Assembly (NCBI GenBank): GCA_030833305.1
Contig: JAURHL010000023.1
Span: forward strand, 1 to 17,429
Source of the DNA: Acidimicrobiales bacterium
GTDB lineage: Bacteria > Actinomycetota > Acidimicrobiia > Acidimicrobiales > Ilumatobacteraceae
DNA: 17,429 bases
Direction: 5' to 3'
Part shown: positions 13,607 to 17,429 of the stretch, piece by piece
Layout: each line of letters opens with the position of its first letter
How positions within the stretch are numbered: the first letter of the stretch is position 1
Notes under the pieces: model-generated
Told to the model about the DNA's origin: nothing
Databases searched by the model: none
The model's input: only the letters and a program-made list of their open reading frames with translations
Translations under genes and position numbers: made by a program

Positions 13607-15538
13607 ATGTCCATCTTCGAGAATCACGACCCGGATTCGTTGATCGACACCCTGGTCGACGGCCGCTATCGCCTGCGCACCGAGATCAGCCGCTCGGGGT
13701 CCAGCACGGTTTTCGTGGCCCGAGACGATCGTTCCGGTGCCGACGTCTCCATTCGGGTGTTCTCGGCCGATGTCAGTCGCCAGCGAGGCGAGGCCCTGCT
13801 CGAGCAGGCCACCGCCGCGGCGGAGATGAATCACCCCCAGGTGCTGCGCACGTTGGCGTTCGGGCGCGCCACGATCGCCGATTCGAGTCGCGTGTACGTG
13901 GTGCAGGAATTGCTCGGTGGGGGCACGCTGCAGGATTTGATCGATCGCGGGCGTTTGCTGACCCCCAGCCAGGCGTTGGCCGTCGGGGTGGACGTGTGTC
14001 GCGCCCTCGACTACGCCCACAAGCGCGGCCTCACGCATTTCGACCTGCGACCGTCGGCCATCGTCTTCGGTGACGATCGCCGGGCCCGCGTGGCCGATCT
14101 GGGCGTGGCATCGGTGGTCGCCGAGGATGCCTGGGCCGACACCACCTCGGTGTCGCTCGAGCGCGCGCGTTATTGCGCGCCCGAACAAGCCCTCGGAGAA
14201 CCCTTCGACGAGAAGGCCGACGTGTACGCGTTGGCTCTGGTTCTCACCGAAGCGGTCACCGGCTCGGTGCCCTTCCTCGCCGACTCCGTGGTCACCACGC
14301 TCGGGGGTCGTGTCGACAAGCTGTTCCCCGTTTCGGCCGATCTCGGTGGTCTGGCCTCGGTTCTGGAAAAAGCCGGACGCTCCGATCCGTTGGAACGTTC
14401 GGGAGCCGCCGACATGGGGCGCGCGTTGGTGCAAGCGGCCCCCTCGTTGCCGCGTCCCGCACCCTTGCCGTTGGTGGCGGCCACGCTGTTCGACGGCACC
14501 GGAGAGATTGCTCGCCCGGTCGACACCGCGGTGATCCCCGGTACCACCGACACGATGGTGATCTCCGCCTCCGACGGGGACGACGATGCAGACTCGGTCA
14601 CCGACGATCGTGACGATGCCCCGGCGATCGCACGATGGATCGTGGCCGCTGTGACGGTGTTGGTGGTCGTGGTCGGTGGGTTCTTGTTGTTCTCCGTGAT
14701 CCAAAAAGATTCGTACGCGGTGCCCGCGCTGACCGGTGTGGACGTGGGCGAGGCCACCAATCTCGTCACCGAATACGACTGGACCATCGTCGAGGTGGAA
14801 GAAGCCAGCGAGGACGTGCCTGCCGGCGCCATCGTGCGCACCGATCCCGAGACCGGGAAGAAATTGCAGAGTGGCAAGACCATCACGTTCGTGGTGTCCA
14901 CCGGACCGCCCCCGGTTCCGTTGCCCGAATTGAACGCCCTCGACGTGGCGACCGCCACCGTCGCATTGACCGATGCCGGACTGGTGTTGGGCGCGCAGAC
15001 TCCGGAGTTCAGCGAGGACGTGGTTGCCGGTCAGGTCATTCGTTGGGCCGTGGCGTTGCAGCCGAACCTGGTGGCCGGCCAGGAAGTGGTCAAGGGCACC
15101 GCGGTCGACATCGTGGTGTCGCAGGGACCCGCGCCACGCGTGGTGCCCGACCTGCGAACGTTGACCATCGATGCCGCCACGATCGCGTTGAACGATCTGC
15201 AACTGATCATCAATCGGGCCGACGACGAGTTCTCGAACGACGTGCCCGTCGGCGGAGTCTCCTCGCAGTTGCCCGCCGCCGGTGAGTCGCTTCCCAAGGG
15301 TGCATCGGTGACGGTGGCCATCTCGAAGGGCCCCGATCTGGTGGCCATGCCGAATCTGGCCACGCTCACCAATCTCGATGCCGTGAAGGCCGCCATCACC
15401 AACGCCGGCCTCACCGTGGGCAGCGTGACGGGTCGGGTGCGCGGTGCACCGATCGCGGCCTCCGTCGGGGGCCAGGTGGTGGCCACGGGTCAGTTGCTCC
15501 CGCGTGGAAGTGTCGTCGACATCATCTATTACGGCTGA
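13607..15538 (+). CDS. PASTA-domain membrane protein with degenerate PknB-like kinase domain (predicted pseudokinase)
   Basis: 643-residue protein with the layout of PknB-type receptor kinases: cytoplasmic kinase-like domain (about 20-280), Thr-rich and acidic juxtamembrane stretch (300-340), one membrane helix (about 342-364) and four PASTA repeats outside (about 370-432, 436-505, 510-574 and 578-642), which in relatives bind muropeptides or lipid II. The kinase fold is recognisable (HPQVL 76-80, DLGVA 164-168, APEQ 191-194, ADVYALALVL 204-213), but key positions are changed. The glycine loop reads SRSGSS, the beta3 lysine is Arg50, the alphaC Glu aligns with Gln67, HRD is His-Phe-Asp (144-146), the catalytic-loop Asn is Ala151 and the P+1 Gly-Thr is Glu185-Arg186. 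Asp146 and Asp164 remain. It is probably a sensor or scaffold and not an active kinase. ATG 13607 follows TAGTTT by seven bases. Confidence 0.88.
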   Translation: MSIFENHDPDSLIDTLVDGRYRLRTEISRSGSSTVFVARDDRSGADVSIRVFSADVSRQRGEALLEQATAAAEMNHPQVLRTLAFGRATIADSSRVYVVQELLGGGTLQDLIDRGRLLTPSQALAVGVDVCRALDYAHKRGLTHFDLRPSAIVFGDDRRARVADLGVASVVAEDAWADTTSVSLERARYCAPEQALGEPFDEKADVYALALVLTEAVTGSVPFLADSVVTTLGGRVDKLFPVSADLGGLASVLEKAGRSDPLERSGAADMGRALVQAAPSLPRPAPLPLVAATLFDGTGEIARPVDTAVIPGTTDTMVISASDGDDDADSVTDDRDDAPAIARWIVAAVTVLVVVVGGFLLFSVIQKDSYAVPALTGVDVGEATNLVTEYDWTIVEVEEASEDVPAGAIVRTDPETGKKLQSGKTITFVVSTGPPPVPLPELNALDVATATVALTDAGLVLGAQTPEFSEDVVAGQVIRWAVALQPNLVAGQEVVKGTAVDIVVSQGPAPRVVPDLRTLTIDAATIALNDLQLIINRADDEFSNDVPVGGVSSQLPAAGESLPKGASVTVAISKGPDLVAMPNLATLTNLDAVKAAITNAGLTVGSVTGRVRGAPIAASVGGQVVATGQLLPRGSVVDIIYYG

Positions 15539-15575
15539 TTCGCGCCGGACTTTTCACCCGCTCATCGGGCGGGAA

Positions 15576-15581
15576 TAAGGT
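15576..15581 (+). promoter_or_regulatory. Possible -10 element (TAAGGT) of dehydrogenase-MFS operon
   Basis: TAAGGT in the 69-bp gap after the PASTA gene. A start about seven bases downstream would give a leader of roughly 20 bases carrying the AAGGAG ribosome site. No convincing -35 is visible. Confidence 0.3.
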
Positions 15582-15594
15582 GAATTCTGAGTCG

Positions 15595-15600
15595 AAGGAG
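15595..15600 (+). promoter_or_regulatory. Ribosome binding site of SDR gene
   Basis: AAGGAG seven bases before ATG 15608, the best Shine-Dalgarno sequence in the window. It marks this gene as leadered, unlike most first genes here. Confidence 0.8.
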
Positions 15601-15607
15601 ATCGATC

Positions 15608-16486
15608 ATGGGAGCACTGAACGGCCGTGTGGCCATCATCACCGGCGCCGGACGCGGATTGGGACGTGAGCACGCGTTGCTGTTCGCCGCCGAAGGAGCC
15701 AAGGTCGTCGTGAACGACCTCGGAGGCGCGAACGACGGCACCGGCACCGACATCACCCCGGCCCAGCAGACCGTGGCCGACATCAAGGCGATGGGCGGCG
15801 AAGCGATCGTCAACGGCGACAACGTCGCCGACTGGGATGGCGCCAAGCGCATGATCGACAGCGCCATCGAGGCGTTCGGTGATCTCGACATCCTGGTGAA
15901 CAACGCCGGCATCCTGCGCGACCGCGTGTTGGTCAACATGACCGAAGCAGAGTGGGACGCGGTCATCGCGGTTCACTTGAAGGGACATTTCGCGCCCACG
16001 CGTCACGCCGCCGTGTACTGGCGCGAGCAGTCCAAGGCCGGCATCACCAAGCCCCGCAACATCGTTCACACCAGCAGCACCAGCGGACTGTTCTCGAATC
16101 CCGGTCAGGGCAACTACGGCGCGGCCAAGTCCGGAATCGCCACGTTCAGTCAGATCTGCGCCAAGGAGTTGGCGCGCTACAACGTGAAGAGCAACTCCAT
16201 CGCACCGGCGGCGCGCACGCGCCTCACGTTGGCCACCCCCGGTCTCGAGGAGGTGTTGGCTCCCAAGGAGGGCCAGTTCGACAAGTGGGATCCGGCCAAC
16301 GTCAGCCCGTTGGTGGCGTACCTGTCTTCGGAGGCGTGCGAGTTCACCGGTGAGACGTTCTTCGTTCAAGGTGGTCAGGTGACCCGCGTGCAATCGTGGA
16401 CCAACGCCGAGACCATCGATCAGGACGATCGTTGGTCGGTGTCGGCGCTCGCTTCGGCGATGTCGTCGTTGAAGCCCAAGTCCTGA
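15608..16486 (+). CDS. Short-chain dehydrogenase, MFE-2/17beta-HSD4-like 3-hydroxyacyl-CoA dehydrogenase
   Basis: 292-residue classical-type SDR. The coenzyme loop is TGAGRGLG (12-19), followed by VVVNDLGG (33-40); the NNAG motif is at 98-101 and the catalytic Tyr170-x3-Lys174 lies in NYGAAKSG. The opening LNGRVAIITGAGRGLGREHA and NDLGGANDGTG are typical of the (3R)-hydroxyacyl-CoA dehydrogenase domain of peroxisomal multifunctional enzyme type 2 and its bacterial single-domain relatives, active in fatty-acyl or sterol side-chain beta-oxidation. The sequence cannot tell acyl-CoA from steroid substrates. ATG 15608 is fixed by AAGGAG. The MFS transporter gene starts three bases after its stop, so they are co-transcribed. 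Confidence 0.87.
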   Translation: MGALNGRVAIITGAGRGLGREHALLFAAEGAKVVVNDLGGANDGTGTDITPAQQTVADIKAMGGEAIVNGDNVADWDGAKRMIDSAIEAFGDLDILVNNAGILRDRVLVNMTEAEWDAVIAVHLKGHFAPTRHAAVYWREQSKAGITKPRNIVHTSSTSGLFSNPGQGNYGAAKSGIATFSQICAKELARYNVKSNSIAPAARTRLTLATPGLEEVLAPKEGQFDKWDPANVSPLVAYLSSEACEFTGETFFVQGGQVTRVQSWTNAETIDQDDRWSVSALASAMSSLKPKS

Positions 16487-16489
16487 TCC

Positions 16490-17429
16490 GTGGGCGCCGA
16501 CGCCCGCGATTCCAACCCGCGCACGCTGAACGTCGACTCCGTCGGGGTCGACGAGTTGGGCGTGGTGCCGTGGCCCATCCTGCTTCGTCGTTGGTTGGGA
16601 CGTCGGGTGCCCATCGATCGTCACTGGGCCGTGTTGGTGGTGGTGCTGTCGGCGTTGTTCACGGTGGGATTCACCATCACGATCCTGGCGGTGTCACTGG
16701 GCACGATCGCCGATGATCTCGACTCCAGCATCTCGGTGGTGTCGTGGAGCATCACCGGCCCCATGCTCGCCTTCGGAGTGGTGGGACCGGCCTACGGCAA
16801 GGCCGGTGATCTGTGGGGTCACAAGCGGGTGTTCGTGTGCGGTCTGTTGGGTGCGGGCATCTTCGCCGCATTGACGTCGGTGGCATGGGACGCTCCGAGC
16901 ATGATCGCGTTCCGCATCCTCTCGGCCTCGGCGGGCGCGGCCACCGGACCGTCGACGATGGCGTACATCAATCGGTTGTTCCCCGCCGATCAACGTGTGC
17001 GCCCGCTCAGTTACTGGAGTTTCGTGAACGCCGGAGCGCCGGTGCTCGGAGTCATCGCCGGTGCCCCGCTGGTGGAGGCGTTCGGTTGGCGCATCATCTT
17101 CGCCGTGCAGGCACCGTTGTGCATTCTCGGCGTGGTCATCGCGCTGTGGTTGTTGCCCGACACCGAGAGGTCGACGGACGTACATTTCGACGTGGCCGGT
17201 TCGGTGACCCTGGGCCTGGGTGCGACCATGTTGTTGGCCGGCGTCAATCAAGGCCCGAAGTGGGGATGGGACAGTCCACTCACCATCGGCTTGTTGTGCG
17301 CGTCCGTCGTGTCGTTGGTGCAGTTCGTGCGGATCGAGAAGCGCGTGCGCGACCCCCTGTTGCCCCTTCATTGGTTGCGTACGCGCAACGTGGCGTTTCC
17401 GGTGATGTCGCAGACCTTGGCGAACTTCG
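16490..17429 (+). CDS. MFS transporter, DHA2 (EmrB/QacA) type, 3' end beyond window
   Basis: Open frame of 313 codons running off the right edge. It encodes a polytopic membrane protein of the major facilitator superfamily. After a hydrophilic N-terminus of about 45 residues come hydrophobic segments at about 47-70, 85-102, 114-131, 137-158, 175-192, 201-222, 236-252 and 263-280. Motif A in the loop after the second helix is GKAGDLWGHKR (103-113), with the conserved Gly, Asp and basic residues. FGWRIIFAVQAP (198-209) resembles the segment after helix five of 14-helix DHA2 exporters. GTG 16490 lies three bases after the SDR stop, without its own Shine-Dalgarno sequence, which suggests translational coupling. 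The substrate is unknown; drug or metabolite efflux by proton antiport is the usual role. It is partial because the window ends, not because the gene is broken. Confidence 0.85.
   Translation, partial: MGADARDSNPRTLNVDSVGVDELGVVPWPILLRRWLGRRVPIDRHWAVLVVVLSALFTVGFTITILAVSLGTIADDLDSSISVVSWSITGPMLAFGVVGPAYGKAGDLWGHKRVFVCGLLGAGIFAALTSVAWDAPSMIAFRILSASAGAATGPSTMAYINRLFPADQRVRPLSYWSFVNAGAPVLGVIAGAPLVEAFGWRIIFAVQAPLCILGVVIALWLLPDTERSTDVHFDVAGSVTLGLGATMLLAGVNQGPKWGWDSPLTIGLLCASVVSLVQFVRIEKRVRDPLLPLHWLRTRNVAFPVMSQTLANF

Noticed and set aside
12911..15202. 763-codon open frame on the minus strand running through the whole PASTA gene
   Set aside because: Only its last 201 codons look like a protein (membrane helix and beta-rich domain). 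The rest is His/Gly/Arg-rich antisense translation of the PASTA gene, as expected in high-GC DNA.
15557..15573. CCCGC...GCGGG stem after the PASTA gene as a Rho-independent terminator
   Set aside because: The stem is only about five pairs and there is no U run after it.
1..17429. CRISPR arrays, tRNA or rRNA genes, insertion sequences, toxin-antitoxin or phage-defence genes
   Set aside because: Looked for direct repeats, cloverleaf-like segments, transposase motifs and small gene pairs on both strands; nothing supportable was found.

Overview
The window is high-GC, gene-dense DNA from an actinobacterium. Four things point there: a nifS-mnmA-(membrane gene)-MetE-like-ligA block whose order recalls the iscS-trmU...Rv3015c-ligA region of mycobacteria, a typically actinobacterial MeaB GTPase, PASTA-domain kinase architecture, and many gene starts sitting 6-7 bases after a TAnnnT -10 element (leaderless transcription). 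The class Acidimicrobiia is my best guess from the overall feel of the proteins, but I cannot prove it from the sequence. I see no tRNA, rRNA, CRISPR array, insertion sequence or phage gene, and no stretch over about 130 bases without a gene.

Layout. (1) 73-2051, plus: a small NifU-type Fe-S scaffold, a MeaB-type G-protein chaperone and an enoyl-CoA hydratase form one operon, pointing to cobalamin-dependent acyl-CoA metabolism. (2) 2038-4235: a GT4 glycosyltransferase (minus) is divergent from azlC-azlD (plus), a branched-chain amino acid exporter pair; the two promoters are packed into 39 bp. (3) 4254-6469, minus: a SAM methyltransferase, a GalT-type nucleotidylyltransferase and an SRPBCC protein. 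(4) 6550-8844, plus: cysteine desulfurase and MnmA, together the sulfur route to 2-thiouridine at tRNA position 34. (5) 8745-9650, minus: a membrane protein of unknown function whose 3' end overlaps mnmA by 100 bp. (6) 9774-12907, plus: a catalytic-half-only MetE-like protein and NAD-dependent DNA ligase LigA. (7) 12911-15538: a single-pass membrane protein with an Ig-like outer domain (minus) is divergent from a PASTA-domain membrane protein (plus) whose kinase domain looks catalytically dead. (8) 15608-17429, plus: an MFE-2/17beta-HSD4-like dehydrogenase closely followed by a DHA2-type MFS transporter that runs off the window.

Most of this is ordinary core chromosome. The most interesting locus is the divergent Ig-like/PASTA pair: the kinase domain has lost the glycine loop, the beta3 lysine, the alphaC glutamate, the HRD arginine, the catalytic-loop asparagine and the P+1 Gly-Thr, yet keeps both catalytic-region aspartates and four PASTA repeats. 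It may be a wall-sensing pseudokinase, with a perfect inverted repeat over its promoter. Other points are the leaderless promoters and the absence of hairpin terminators at all four convergent gene junctions.
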